From Frankia umida (lineage in GTDB: Bacteria > Actinomycetota > Actinomycetes > Frankiales > Frankiaceae): 64,000 bases of DNA. The DNA is taken from positions 301,531-365,530 of the forward strand of contig NZ_JALKFT010000002.1 of assembly GCF_023242945.1 (NCBI RefSeq), given 5' to 3'. Positions 44,342 through 53,523 of this stretch are shown in pieces. Each line of letters starts with the position of its first letter. Positions within the stretch are counted from its first letter, which is position 1. Under the pieces are notes generated by a model. That model made no database searches. It saw only the letters and a program-made list of their open reading frames with translations, and had not been told where the DNA came from. The position numbers and the translations under genes were made by a program.

Positions 44342-44513
44342 CGGGGATGTGGCGGCTATCTCTGATCACTCTCCCTGTTTCGCGCCCGCGTCGGTACCGG
44401 GGTCACCGTCCTCGACGCGGCCCGGGTGGCCCGCCGCCGGGCGGGCGCGGCGGGCTCGGTGTGCGCCCGGCTTCGTCCGGGGCGTCCGACCTGTTCCGGG
44501 AAACGCAGAAAGA

Positions 44514-46061
44514 TTACAGACTGTTACGTAGTTCTGTCGACCAGCGGGCCCGTCGGAGCCGGCGGCGCACGTCCGGATCCTGTGTGCCCAACCGGGCGCA
44601 CCACGTGATCGCGGCGCGCGTGATCGTGGCGGCGTCGGTGCCCGGGAGCAGGTCGTCGGCGAAGCCGAGCCGGTGCAGATCGGTGGGGCGCAGCCCGGCG
44701 GCGTTCGCCGCCTGCTCGGCGGGAAGTCGTAGCGTCACCGCGGCACCTTCGGGCGAAAGCGCGGTGAAATAGCTCTGCGGTGTCATCAGGAGCACGTCGG
44801 TGACGGCCGCGGCGAGCGCCCCGCCGGAGCCACCCTCACCGTGCACGATCGCCACGGTCGGCGACGGGCAGGCCAGCACCGCCGCCATCGCGTCCCCGAT
44901 CGCCGCGGCGATGCCGGCGCTCTCGGCGGCGGGGCCCGACGCCGCCCCCGGGGTGTCGACCAGTGTGATCAGAGCGCCCCCGAGCTTGCCTGCCAACCGG
45001 GCCGCACGCGACAGCAGACGGTAACCGTCTGGTCCCGGTGCGGTGCCGCGGGCCGCGCCCAACGCCACGACCACCGCGAGTGCCGCCTCGGCCGCGACCC
45101 GCGGATGTGGCTGCTGGTCCGCCCGGACGGCGGGAAGCCGGCCGATGCGGGCGGCGACGCAGGGGTCGGCGCCGGCGAGGTCGACGCCGTCCGGCAGCAG
45201 CGCGTGCAGCAGTTCGGTGCCGGACGGGCGGGCCGCGGCCCTGGTCCGACGCACCTGCTCCCAGCCGGTTCGGGCCACCTCCACGGTGCGCGCCCCGCCC
45301 ACGGGTGGGGGTGGCGGCGCTGGCACCGGTATCGGTGTGGGTCGGGTCGGTGTCGATGTCGGTGTCGGTTCGAGGGGGGTCGGTTCGAGGGGGGTCGTGG
45401 GGGTCGTCGGGGTCAGGGCGGTCAGGGCGCGGTGCAGCCAGTCGGCGACGGCCTCGGGGTCGAGTTCCGCGTCCACCAGGCCGGCAGCCGCCGCGGAGGT
45501 GGCCGTATGGCTGTCGGCGGGCGGCGGGGTGCCGGTCATCGCCGCGACCACCCGCGGGCCGGAGAAACCGACGGTGGCACCGGTGACCGCGCAGCGCAGG
45601 TCGCTGCGGGAGCCGATGGTGACCCAGACCCCGCCGGTCGTGGGCTGGTCCGCCACGGCGACGTGCCCGATGCCGGCCTCGTCCAGCGCGGCGAGCGCCA
45701 ACGCCACCCGGGGCAGGCCGACGAGCCCCGCGACCCCCTCCTGGAGGCGGGTACCACCGCTGCGCAGGAACGACACCAGCGGACGGCGGATGGTCGCCGC
45801 GTGGGCCGCCGCCGCGGCGAAGCCGGCCGCGTCCGCCTCGCCGAAGCTTCCGCCGTGCACGGTGAAGTCCCACACCGCCGCGACCGCCTCGACCCCCGCT
45901 ATCGGGCCGGTTCCCCACCTAAGCGCCGGCCGTCCGTCGTAGTCCGGCCAGCCCAGGCGGTTGGGTGACCCGATGCCGATGGGGCGCAGGGCGATACCCG
46001 CGAGCAGGGCCGATCGCCACTGGGCAGGAGCGCGCACGCGGGCGTGGCTTGTGCTGTCCAT
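44514..46061 (-). CDS. Fused acyl-CoA carboxylase carboxyltransferase (AccD-AccA, AccD3-like)
   Basis: 515 residues combining both carboxyltransferase halves. The N-half (about 1-215) is AccD-like with SFLRSGGTRLQEGVAGLV, TTGGV and GFSGPRVV but lacks the N-terminal Cys4 zinc finger. A Pro/Thr linker (TPLEPTPLEPTPTSTPTRPT) follows. The C-half (about 285-480) is AccA-like with LVDTPGAASGPAAESAGIAA and IVHGEGGSGGALAAAVTDVL. It transfers carboxyl from biotin to an acyl-CoA; the acceptor is unclear. Such fusions (Mycobacterium AccD3) are not the main acetyl-CoA carboxylase. ATG 46061; divergent from the kinase gene. Confidence 0.88.
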   Translation of the reverse strand: MDSTSHARVRAPAQWRSALLAGIALRPIGIGSPNRLGWPDYDGRPALRWGTGPIAGVEAVAAVWDFTVHGGSFGEADAAGFAAAAAHAATIRRPLVSFLRSGGTRLQEGVAGLVGLPRVALALAALDEAGIGHVAVADQPTTGGVWVTIGSRSDLRCAVTGATVGFSGPRVVAAMTGTPPPADSHTATSAAAAGLVDAELDPEAVADWLHRALTALTPTTPTTPLEPTPLEPTPTSTPTRPTPIPVPAPPPPPVGGARTVEVARTGWEQVRRTRAAARPSGTELLHALLPDGVDLAGADPCVAARIGRLPAVRADQQPHPRVAAEAALAVVVALGAARGTAPGPDGYRLLSRAARLAGKLGGALITLVDTPGAASGPAAESAGIAAAIGDAMAAVLACPSPTVAIVHGEGGSGGALAAAVTDVLLMTPQSYFTALSPEGAAVTLRLPAEQAANAAGLRPTDLHRLGFADDLLPGTDAATITRAAITWCARLGTQDPDVRRRLRRARWSTELRNSL

Positions 46062-46319
46062 GTCCGCATCTTGCGGGTGCGGACCGCCGTGGTGACCTGT
46101 GCGCGGGCCGCGGTGTTCCATGACACGCCGCGAGGAGGGGTCGGCGAGTGGTGTGGCGGGTGATGCTCGAACGATCCGTGATGACGGATGGAAGGGGGCA
46201 AATGTGACGTACTGGACGGAACGTCCCGTGCCGGCGATGCACGTACGCTGTGGCGCACAGTCCCCTGCGCGGGCGGGCATTCGCACCACAGTCGCGACCC
46301 CGGTGCAGTGAGGAGAGCG

Positions 46320-48341
46320 ATGCTCACACCGCTGCTTGAGGAGGACCCTCGCCAGATCGGCCCGTACCGGCTGCAGAACCGGATCGGGGCGGGCGGGATG
46401 GGAACCGTCTACCTCGGCTTCACGCCTGATCAGCGGGCGGTGGCGGTCAAGGTGGCGTCCGAGGATCTGGCTGAGGACGTCGAGTTCCGCAGCCGGTTCG
46501 AACGGGAGGTGCACGCGGCCCTTCGGGTCCGGGGCAACGCGGTGGCCGCCGTCCTGGACGCCGACACCGACGCGCTGGCACCGTGGATGGTCACCGAGTA
46601 CGTCGAGGGCATCAGCCTGGCGCAGGCCGTGCGGGCCCGTGGCCGGCTCGAGAACCACCTCGTGCGTGGGCTCGCCGTCGGCCTCGCCGACGCGCTGGTC
46701 GCCATCCACTCGGCGGGTGTCGTCCATCGTGATCTGAAACCGTCGAACATCCTGCTGGCCTGGGACGGCCCGAAGGTGATCGACTTCGGCGTCGCCCACC
46801 TGACCGACAGCAGCACGCTGACCCGCACCGGTCATGTGATCGGGACGCTGGCGTGGATGTCACCCGAACAGATGCGGGGAGAGACCTCCGGCTCGGCGGC
46901 GGACATCTTCGCCTGGGCGAACTGCGTGACCTACGCGGCGACGGGGCGCCATCCCTTCCATGCCGAGTCGCCCGACCAGCTCGCGCTGCGGGTCCAGCGG
47001 GACGCCCCGGATCTCGACGCGCTGCCGGCCTACCTGCACAGCGTCGTGGCCCGCTCACTGTCGAAGGACCCCGCGCGCCGCCCGACCGCGTCCGCTCTGC
47101 TGGCCGCGCTGGTCGGACGCACCTCGGTGGAGGGGGTCACGGAGGCCGACGCCGTGGCCAGCGACGTCCTCGAACGTACCTGGACCGGGACCGGCCACGT
47201 CCCCGGCGACAGCGTCACCGTCCTGCCGGACGCGGCTGGTCCGGCCATCGGCGCTGGTCCGGCCGCAGGTTCGGGGTCGGCCCCGGCCACGGGTGCCGGG
47301 GCGACTCCAGCGGGAGATGCCGGGCAGACGGAGCGGCCGGCCTACGGCTGGTCGCCACGGGTACCGCGGCCGGTTCCGGTGACGGGGCTCTGGCCCCTCG
47401 GCGCGCCACCGCCCGCCTCGGCGTTTCGGCCCACGGTGCCGTCGCGGTCGGCGATCCCGTCGCCCCCGCCGCTGCACAGCTCGCGTCTGAAGCCGCTGCC
47501 GCCGACGCCCGCGCCACCGCCCCGGCCGCTGCCGTCGCCGGCTGACGCCGCCGGTACGCGTCGCCGACCCCGCGTGCCGGGTTCGGGATCTGGTGGTCCG
47601 CCGGTGGGTGGCCAGGGTGCCGAGCCCTCGAACGCGCCTTCGGTGATCTCGACCTGGACCTATGACGAGGACGATCCGGACCCGCGGGCTCCGGTACGCG
47701 CCCAGCCCACGGCGCGTCCGGACGTCACCCCGGTCGAGGACGACTGGCTGGAGGAACGCGAACGGCGCCCACCGATGCGCCAGCCCGGCCCGGCCCGGCC
47801 AGCGGATGCGGCCGAGGAGACCATCCGCCCGGGCGACCCGACACCGCGGTCACATCCGCCGCGCCCGGCGGAGATCGGCACCTGGGCTCGTCCGGCGGTC
47901 CCGGGAGCCCAGCCCGCCGGGTCCACGCCGCCGGTGCCCGCGGAGCCGTCGAACCGGCCGGTGACGGCATCGGGATCGTCGGCCCGGCTGCCGGTCCGCG
48001 CACCGACCCGGGCGCCGGCCCCCGCGCGCGTCCCGCCCGCGGGGGAGATCAGGCCGACGGCATCGCGGCCGATCTCCGGGCCGCTGCCGCGGGGGTTCCC
48101 GACGACCACCCCGGTCGTGCAGGGACTCAACGGCCGGGCCCTGCTGTCGGTGGTGCTGGGGCTGGGCTGGCTGTTCGGGGTGGGCAGCGTCGCCGCGGTC
48201 GTCCTCGGCCAGCGGGCCCGGACCCAGATCCGTCGTCACAACCAGCGGGGCGAGCGGCTCGCCACGGTGGGCATCGGCCTGGGATGGACCGGAATCGGGC
48301 TGACGGCCACCAGCCTCCTGATCGTCCTTGCGTTGCGCTGA
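46320..48341 (+). CDS. Eukaryotic-type serine/threonine protein kinase with C-terminal membrane domain
   Basis: 673 residues. The kinase domain (about 12-275) has RIGAGGMGTVYLGF, AVKV (Lys44), HRDLKPSNILL, DFGVAHL and GTLAWMSPEQM, all intact. About 330 residues of Pro/Ala/Arg-rich linker follow. The C-terminus has two membrane helices in a DUF4190-like module (ALLSVVLGLGWLFGVGSVAA ... GIGLGWTGIGLTATSLLIVL). No PASTA or other outer sensor is present, so the input may be cytoplasmic or membrane-borne. ATG 46320 follows GAGGAGAG. Divergent from the carboxyltransferase. Confidence 0.92.
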   Translation: MLTPLLEEDPRQIGPYRLQNRIGAGGMGTVYLGFTPDQRAVAVKVASEDLAEDVEFRSRFEREVHAALRVRGNAVAAVLDADTDALAPWMVTEYVEGISLAQAVRARGRLENHLVRGLAVGLADALVAIHSAGVVHRDLKPSNILLAWDGPKVIDFGVAHLTDSSTLTRTGHVIGTLAWMSPEQMRGETSGSAADIFAWANCVTYAATGRHPFHAESPDQLALRVQRDAPDLDALPAYLHSVVARSLSKDPARRPTASALLAALVGRTSVEGVTEADAVASDVLERTWTGTGHVPGDSVTVLPDAAGPAIGAGPAAGSGSAPATGAGATPAGDAGQTERPAYGWSPRVPRPVPVTGLWPLGAPPPASAFRPTVPSRSAIPSPPPLHSSRLKPLPPTPAPPPRPLPSPADAAGTRRRPRVPGSGSGGPPVGGQGAEPSNAPSVISTWTYDEDDPDPRAPVRAQPTARPDVTPVEDDWLEERERRPPMRQPGPARPADAAEETIRPGDPTPRSHPPRPAEIGTWARPAVPGAQPAGSTPPVPAEPSNRPVTASGSSARLPVRAPTRAPAPARVPPAGEIRPTASRPISGPLPRGFPTTTPVVQGLNGRALLSVVLGLGWLFGVGSVAAVVLGQRARTQIRRHNQRGERLATVGIGLGWTGIGLTATSLLIVLALR

Positions 48342-48800
48342 ATGGAGATGTGTCGCGAGATAAAGGTCCGGAAGGCCGACCACGATCGGTGTTGTTCTAC
48401 TGTGATTTGTGGCATATCGCGAGCCGCGTTGTCCGTGATGTCGAACACCAATGGTCGCGCTGGCGCGTCTGATGGTCACGCAGAGCTTCTCGATGACAGC
48501 GTGGTGGTGGGCGCGACGCGCCGCCCGGATGGGTCGGCGGAGGTGGGCTGCCACCTCATTTGTCCCGTATCGCCGGGCCTGACGTGGGTCGGGACCCGGG
48601 TGGCCGATGCGTTCGGCCACCCGTTCACCGCCCGGACGGGCCAGGTAGCCGGGCCGGGTCGGGGCACCGGGGTGCCGGTGGCGGCCCTTCGCGTCCCGCG
48701 CGCGAAAACCCGCTCGTCAGTAGGCTCTCAGGCGTTCTGTGCAGCCCCATGCAGCCCTACAAAACCCAACCCAGAACGACCCCATCCGACTGGACGGACC
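48342..48800. other. Intergenic region upstream of sucC
   Basis: 459 bases without a convincing gene. It is AT-richer at about 48345-48425 than flanking coding DNA, and TAGGCT at 48721-48726 may be a -10 for sucC, giving a leader of about 68 bases. No known riboswitch signature was recognised. Confidence 0.4.
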
Positions 48801-49967
48801 GTGGATCTCTTCGAATACCAGGCGAAGAAGTTGTTCGCCGAGCATGGCGTTCCGGTACCCACCGGGAAGACCGCGACCACTCCCGAGGAGGCGCGTGCGA
48901 TCGCCACCGAACTCGGTGGCAAGGTGGTCGTGAAGGCTCAGGTCAAGGCCGGCGGCCGAGGCAAGGCCGGCGGTGTCAAGGTGGCCGACGGACCGGATGA
49001 CGCCTTCGCGAAGGCGACGGCGATCCTCGGGATGGACATCAAGGGCCACACGGTCCACTCGGTGCTCGTCGAGGAAGCCAGCAACATCGCGGAGGAGTAC
49101 TACGCCTCCTTCCTGCTGGACCGGGCCAACCGGACCTTCCTCGCGATGGCCTCCCGCGAGGGCGGCATGGAGATCGAGGAGGTGGCCGCCACCAACCCGG
49201 AGGCGCTCGCCCGCATCCTCATCGACCCGCTGACCGGAGTCGACACGGCCAAGGCCCGCGAGATCGCCATCGCCGCCAAGCTGCCCGAGGCCGCCCTCGA
49301 CGGTGCGACCGAGCTGCTGGCGAAGCTGTGGACCGTCTTCGTCAAGTCGGACGCGACCCTCGTCGAGGTCAACCCGCTGATCCTCACCGGCGACGGCAAG
49401 GTCATCGCGCTTGACGGCAAGGTCAGCCTGGACGAGAACGCCGACTTCCGCCACCCCGAGAACGAGGCGTTCGTCGACGTCTCCGCGGTCGACCCGCTCG
49501 AGCAGAAGGCCAAGGAGAAGGGCCTCAACTACGTCAAGCTCGAGGGCGAGGTCGGGATCATCGGAAACGGTGCCGGCCTGGTCATGTCGACGCTGGACGT
49601 GGTGACCTACGCCGGTGAGGAGTTCGGCGGCAAGCGGCCGGCGAACTTCCTCGACATCGGCGGCGGCGCGTCCGCCGAGGTGATGGCGAACGGTCTGTCG
49701 ATCATCCTCGGCGACCCGGCGGTCAAGAGCGTCTTCGTCAACATCTTCGGTGGCATCACCGCCTGTGACGCGGTCGCCAACGGCATCATCCAGGCCCTCG
49801 ACATCGTCGGGAACGTGACCACCCCGCTGGTGGTCCGCCTGGACGGCAACAACGCCGAGGAGGGCCGTCGCATCCTCGCGGAGGCGAACCTTCCGGTGGT
49901 CAAGCCGGTCGACACGATGGACGGCGCGGCGAAGCTCGCCGCCCAGCTCGCCGCGGCCGCGGCCTGA
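48801..49967 (+). CDS. sucC: Succinyl-CoA synthetase (ADP-forming) beta subunit
   Basis: TCA-cycle enzyme subunit holding the ATP-grasp fold. The start is GTG 48801 (MDLFEYQAKKLFAEHGVPVP), giving 388 residues, the usual length. Motifs: VVKAQVKAGGRGKAGGVK, the nucleotide region EEYYASFLLDRANR, LVEVNPLILTGDGKVIALD and GNGAGLVMSTLDVV, GGGAS, INIFGGI-like VNIFGGITACD. sucD follows 24 bases later in the standard operon. Confidence 0.96.
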   Translation: MDLFEYQAKKLFAEHGVPVPTGKTATTPEEARAIATELGGKVVVKAQVKAGGRGKAGGVKVADGPDDAFAKATAILGMDIKGHTVHSVLVEEASNIAEEYYASFLLDRANRTFLAMASREGGMEIEEVAATNPEALARILIDPLTGVDTAKAREIAIAAKLPEAALDGATELLAKLWTVFVKSDATLVEVNPLILTGDGKVIALDGKVSLDENADFRHPENEAFVDVSAVDPLEQKAKEKGLNYVKLEGEVGIIGNGAGLVMSTLDVVTYAGEEFGGKRPANFLDIGGGASAEVMANGLSIILGDPAVKSVFVNIFGGITACDAVANGIIQALDIVGNVTTPLVVRLDGNNAEEGRRILAEANLPVVKPVDTMDGAAKLAAQLAAAAA

Positions 49968-49991
49968 CCTGCGCGAAGGGATTGCAAACCG

Positions 49992-50864
49992 ATGGCTATC
50001 TGGCTTGACGAGAACAGCCGGATCGTGGTGCAGGGCATCACCGGTTCGGAGGGAACCAAGCACACCCGCCGGATGCTCGCATCCGGCGCCAAGGTCGTCG
50101 CGGGCGTCAACGCCCGCAAGGCCGGCCAGAAGGTCGACGACGTGCCGGTCTTCGGCACCGTCGCCGACGCGATCGCGCAGACCGGTGCGAACGTCTCGGT
50201 GATCTTCGTTCCGCCGAGGTTCACCAAGGACGCGGCGATCGAGGCGGTCGACGCGGCGATCCCGCTCGCGGTGGTCATCACCGAGGGTGTGCCCGTCCAC
50301 GACACCACCGAGTTCTTCGCCTACAGCAAGTCCAGGGGCACGACCCGGATCATCGGGCCGAACTGTCCGGGCATCGCGAGCCCGGGCGTGTCCAACGCCG
50401 GCATCATCCCGGCCGACATCACCCCCGGTGGGCGGATCGGTCTGGTCTCCAAGAGCGGCACCCTGACCTACCAGATGATGTACGAGCTGCGTGAGTTCGG
50501 CTTCTCGACCTGCGTCGGCATCGGCGGTGACCCGGTCATCGGGACCACCCACATCGATGCGCTCGACGCGTTCCAGGCCGACCCGGGCACCGACGCCATC
50601 GTCATGATCGGTGAGATCGGTGGTGACGCCGAGGAGCGCGCGGCGGCGCACATCGAGGCGCACGTGAGCAAGCCGGTCGTCGGTTACGTCGCCGGTTTCA
50701 CCGCGCCCGAGGGCAAGACCATGGGTCACGCCGGCGCCATCGTGTCCGGTTCGTCCGGTACCGCGCAGGCCAAGAAGGAAGCCCTGGAAAAGGCCGGTGT
50801 GCGGGTGGGTAAGACCCCGTCCGAGACCGCCCGGCTGATGGCTGACATCATGCGGTCGTTGTAG
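49992..50864 (+). CDS. sucD: Succinyl-CoA synthetase alpha subunit
   Basis: The 290-residue alpha subunit binds CoA and carries the phosphohistidine. ITGSEGTKHTRRMLASG near residue 17 binds CoA, GPNCPGIASPG near 122 is conserved, and the active histidine is in TMGHAGAIVSGSSGTA (His246). ATG 49992 behind GAAGGGATTG. Two strong hairpins follow it. Confidence 0.97.
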   Translation: MAIWLDENSRIVVQGITGSEGTKHTRRMLASGAKVVAGVNARKAGQKVDDVPVFGTVADAIAQTGANVSVIFVPPRFTKDAAIEAVDAAIPLAVVITEGVPVHDTTEFFAYSKSRGTTRIIGPNCPGIASPGVSNAGIIPADITPGGRIGLVSKSGTLTYQMMYELREFGFSTCVGIGGDPVIGTTHIDALDAFQADPGTDAIVMIGEIGGDAEERAAAHIEAHVSKPVVGYVAGFTAPEGKTMGHAGAIVSGSSGTAQAKKEALEKAGVRVGKTPSETARLMADIMRSL

Positions 50865-50931
50865 CTCTGGCCGTCTGATGGGTTCCGCGTGCGGTGCCTG
50901 TCGTCGGACGGTCACGGAGTCTCCTGGTTGA

Positions 50932-50968
50932 CGGGGATGAGGGACGCACATCGCTTCCCTCATCCCCG
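50932..50968 (+). terminator. 13-bp perfect hairpin after sucD
   Basis: CGGGGATGAGGGA (50932-50944) pairs perfectly with TCCCTCATCCCCG (50956-50968) across an 11-base loop, 68 bases after the sucD stop. No T-run. Confidence 0.7.
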
Positions 50969-50989
50969 CGCTGCTGCGAGACTCCAGAC

Positions 50990-51018
50990 CGGCATGGGGC
51001 GCACTGCGCCCCATGCCG
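50990..51018 (+). terminator. Second 13-bp perfect hairpin, triloop, before the DUF5336-type gene
   Basis: CGGCATGGGGCGC (50990-51002) pairs perfectly with GCGCCCCATGCCG (51006-51018) around an ACT loop. Its 3' arm contains the ATG at 51013, which is why that codon is rejected as a start for the next gene. With the hairpin at 50932 it makes a tandem structure. Confidence 0.6.
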
Positions 51019-51045
51019 ACCGACCTGACGAAGTGGGGTTCCGTC

Positions 51046-51945
51046 GTGGCACGAATCGGCGGTCGCGAGATCGCGACCAACGACATCGGGGTGATCGCGT
51101 CCGGCGCGGTCATGTTCATAGTCAGCTTTTTCCCGTGGTATTCGGTGAAGCTCTCGTTTTTCGGCTCCTCCCGCACCGCGCACGAGAACGGGTGGGGTCT
51201 CGGCTTCAACTCGTGGTTCCCCGTCCTGCTCGTCATCGCGGTCGCCGGAGTCCTCGCGGCCCGGCTGTTCGCGGGGCTGCGCGTGCCGGACGCCGGCCCG
51301 GTGTCCGTCATGTGGTTGCTGCCGGGGGTCTCGGCGCTGGCCTTCCTGCTGCTGCTGCTGCGGTGGTACCGCTTCCCCAACGTGCCCTCCGGGGTGGACG
51401 CCGGCCCCAGCGTGGGCTTCTACCTCGCGGTCGTGGCCGCACTCGCACAGGCGGTGTTCGCCGTGCTGGCGGCGCTCGCCAGCGGTGCTGCCCTGCCCTG
51501 GCGTCCCGGTAGCGGTGGCGGCGGCGGTGGCGCGGGACAGTGGCAGCCGCCGGCCAACCAGCCGCCCTACGGCCAGCCCTACGGCCAGCAGCCGACCCCC
51601 GGCGGGTACGGCCAGCAGCAGCCCGGCTATGGCCAGCCCCCGCAGGGATACGGCCAGCCCCCGCAGGGATACGGCCAGCAGCCGCCGGCCGGCGGTGGCT
51701 ACGGCCAGCAGCCGTCACAGCCCCAGCAGGGCGGCGGGTACGGTCAGCAGCCCCCGCCTGGCTATGGTCAGCAGCCCCCGCCCGGCTACGGTCAGCAGCC
51801 GCCGCCCGGGTATGGCCAGCAGCCGCCCACCGGCGGCGGTTACGGCCAGCCACCCGGCTACGGTCAGCCCGGCTATGGCCAGCCCGGTTACGGTCAGCAG
51901 CCGCCGCCTGACGATTATGGCCAGCAGTCGTCGCCGAACCGCTGA
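51046..51945 (+). CDS. DUF5336-type membrane protein with GYGQQPP repeat tail (Rv0954-like)
   Basis: 299 residues from GTG 51046 (MARIGGREIATNDIGVIASG). Four membrane helices cover about 15-150 (GAVMFIVSFFPWYSV, FPVLLVIAVAGVLAARLF, MWLLPGVSALAFLLLLLRWY, LAVVAALAQAVFAVLAALAS). The C-terminal 140 residues are a Gln/Gly/Tyr/Pro-rich low-complexity tail of GYGQQPP repeats, prion-like in composition. The place after sucCD and before a PerM-like gene matches Mycobacterium Rv0954, which has been linked to the division complex. A role in envelope or division assembly is inferred from that. Confidence 0.8.
   Translation: MARIGGREIATNDIGVIASGAVMFIVSFFPWYSVKLSFFGSSRTAHENGWGLGFNSWFPVLLVIAVAGVLAARLFAGLRVPDAGPVSVMWLLPGVSALAFLLLLLRWYRFPNVPSGVDAGPSVGFYLAVVAALAQAVFAVLAALASGAALPWRPGSGGGGGGAGQWQPPANQPPYGQPYGQQPTPGGYGQQQPGYGQPPQGYGQPPQGYGQQPPAGGGYGQQPSQPQQGGGYGQQPPPGYGQQPPPGYGQQPPPGYGQQPPTGGGYGQPPGYGQPGYGQPGYGQQPPPDDYGQQSSPNR
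51640..51910 (+). repeat. GYGQQPP-encoding repeat array
   Basis: Roughly ten degenerate copies of a 21-24-bp unit (core TACGGCCAGCAGCCGCCG) encode GYGQQPP variants in the tail of the membrane protein. Wobble positions differ between copies, suggesting selection for the peptide as well as duplication. Confidence 0.85.
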
Positions 51946-52050
51946 TCTCCGCCCGCCGGATCCGGACCAGCAGGGGCGTAGCGCATTTTGTCGGACCGAC
52001 GGACGGCGTGTTGGCTCCGCTGACGACTGACCGCGTGCGAGCGTCCTGAC

Positions 52051-53445
52051 GTGCCCGCCTTCCACCAGCCACGGTCGCTGCGACCGGATCTGGACCGACT
52101 GTGGCAACGGCTCGGCCGGCCGGCGGCGGCGGCGATCGCCGCGTCGGCGGCCGGACTGATCTTCATCGAGGTCATCGTCCTGATCGTGTGGGGCGCCGAC
52201 ACCGGCTCGTCGACCAGCCCGGGTTCGGCGCTGCGGGTCGGGGCGGACCTGTGGCTGGTGGCCCACGGCACCACGTTGCATCTCTCGGACGGTGAGATCG
52301 CCCTGCGTCCGCTGGGGCTGGCGCTGTTCCCACTGATCGCGGCGCTCAGCGCCGCGCACCGGCACGCCTCGCTCGTGCCGTGGCCGACGGCGCGGACCGC
52401 GGGCCCACCGGGTCCGGCCGGGGCGTCGGTGGCCGGGGCGTCGGTGGCCGGGGCGTCGGCGGCCGGTCGAGCCGCGTCGGCGGCCGGCGCCGGGCCGAGG
52501 CTGTGGCGCCGGGTCGTGGTGGACATCGTGGAGGTGGTCACCGCACAGACACTGTTCGTCGTGCTGGTGGCCCTGCTGGTGCGGTCCGGGCCGGTGCGTG
52601 CGGGGCTGGGGTCGGCGGCGCTGGGGACGGTCGTCGTCGCCCTGCCCGCGGCCACGATCGGGGCGTTGGCCGGGCGACACCGGTTGCGCGCCGCCTGGCG
52701 TCGGCTACCGGGCTCGCTGCGGATCGCGTTGCGCTGTGGGGTTAGTGGTTTCGCCGCACTGATCGCGGCCGCGGCCTTCGGCGTCGCCCTGGTCATCGCC
52801 GCGACGCTGCCCGAGGTCGCCGGCACGGAACGGGACCTCGACGTCGGTGTGCTCGGCGGGGTGGGGCTCGCCGTGGCGCAGATCGCGATCATTCCCAACG
52901 TGGTGCTGTGGGCGCTGGCCTATGCCCTCGGCCCGGGCTTCCACGTCGGTTCCGGCCTGGTACGGGCGGACGCGGTACACGTCGTGAACGCGCCGGACCT
53001 GCCGGTGCTCGCGTCGTTGCCGCCGAGCGCCCTGCCGCGGGTGGGCTGGCCGCTGCTGGTGCTGGTGCCGCTGGTGGCCGGGTTGGTGTGCGCGCTCATG
53101 GCCCACCGGGCCACGGCCGGACGACGTTCCCGGGAGCGGCTCGCCACGGTGGGCCTGGCCGGTCTCGTCTGCGGGCTGCTGTGCGGGCTGGCCTGCCAGG
53201 AGTCGCTCGGGCAGGTCGGGGCGGCGGGGCAGTACGGGCCGGCCGCCGCCTGGGCGTGCGGGCTGCTGGCGGGCGGGGAGATCGCCGCGGTCGGCCTGGT
53301 GCTGCTCGGTGGGATCGACCTCGCGGTGCGGCGGGCCGAACGGCCGTTTCTGCCCACCGACGCCGAGCCGTCCTTCTGGCGTCGCCGGCTGGCACCGGTG
53401 GTCCGCTCCCGACCGGCACCGTGGACGTCGCGCCGCCCGGACTGA
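52051..53445 (+). CDS. DUF6350 / PerM-like polytopic membrane protein
   Basis: 464 residues with about eight to nine hydrophobic helices, among them AAAIAASAAGLIFIEVIVLI, TLFVVLVALLV, GFAALIAAAAFGVALVIAAT, LLVLVPLVAGLVCALM and AACGLLAGGEIAAV-like segments. A short ASVAGASVAGASAAG repeat lies in a loop near 130. Position after the Rv0954-like gene and before purN matches Mycobacterium Rv0955 (perM), an integral membrane protein tied to cell division and persistence. GTG 52051 has only a weak ribosome-binding site. Confidence 0.8.
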   Translation: MPAFHQPRSLRPDLDRLWQRLGRPAAAAIAASAAGLIFIEVIVLIVWGADTGSSTSPGSALRVGADLWLVAHGTTLHLSDGEIALRPLGLALFPLIAALSAAHRHASLVPWPTARTAGPPGPAGASVAGASVAGASAAGRAASAAGAGPRLWRRVVVDIVEVVTAQTLFVVLVALLVRSGPVRAGLGSAALGTVVVALPAATIGALAGRHRLRAAWRRLPGSLRIALRCGVSGFAALIAAAAFGVALVIAATLPEVAGTERDLDVGVLGGVGLAVAQIAIIPNVVLWALAYALGPGFHVGSGLVRADAVHVVNAPDLPVLASLPPSALPRVGWPLLVLVPLVAGLVCALMAHRATAGRRSRERLATVGLAGLVCGLLCGLACQESLGQVGAAGQYGPAAAWACGLLAGGEIAAVGLVLLGGIDLAVRRAERPFLPTDAEPSFWRRRLAPVVRSRPAPWTSRRPD

Positions 53446-53523
53446 CGCCCGCGCCGCGGCCGGGAACTGTCGGTGCCTTCGGCTAGCGTCTGGTGGCAGT
53501 GGATCAGCGTCTTGGAGGTCGTC

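Noticed and set aside
51013..51045. ATG at 51013 as start of the DUF5336-type gene
   Set aside because: It is buried in the 3' arm of a perfect 13-bp hairpin. GTG 51046 gives the expected N-terminus.
51640..51910. CRISPR-like array
   Set aside because: The units are contiguous, degenerate and in frame within a gene, with no spacers. They are a protein repeat.
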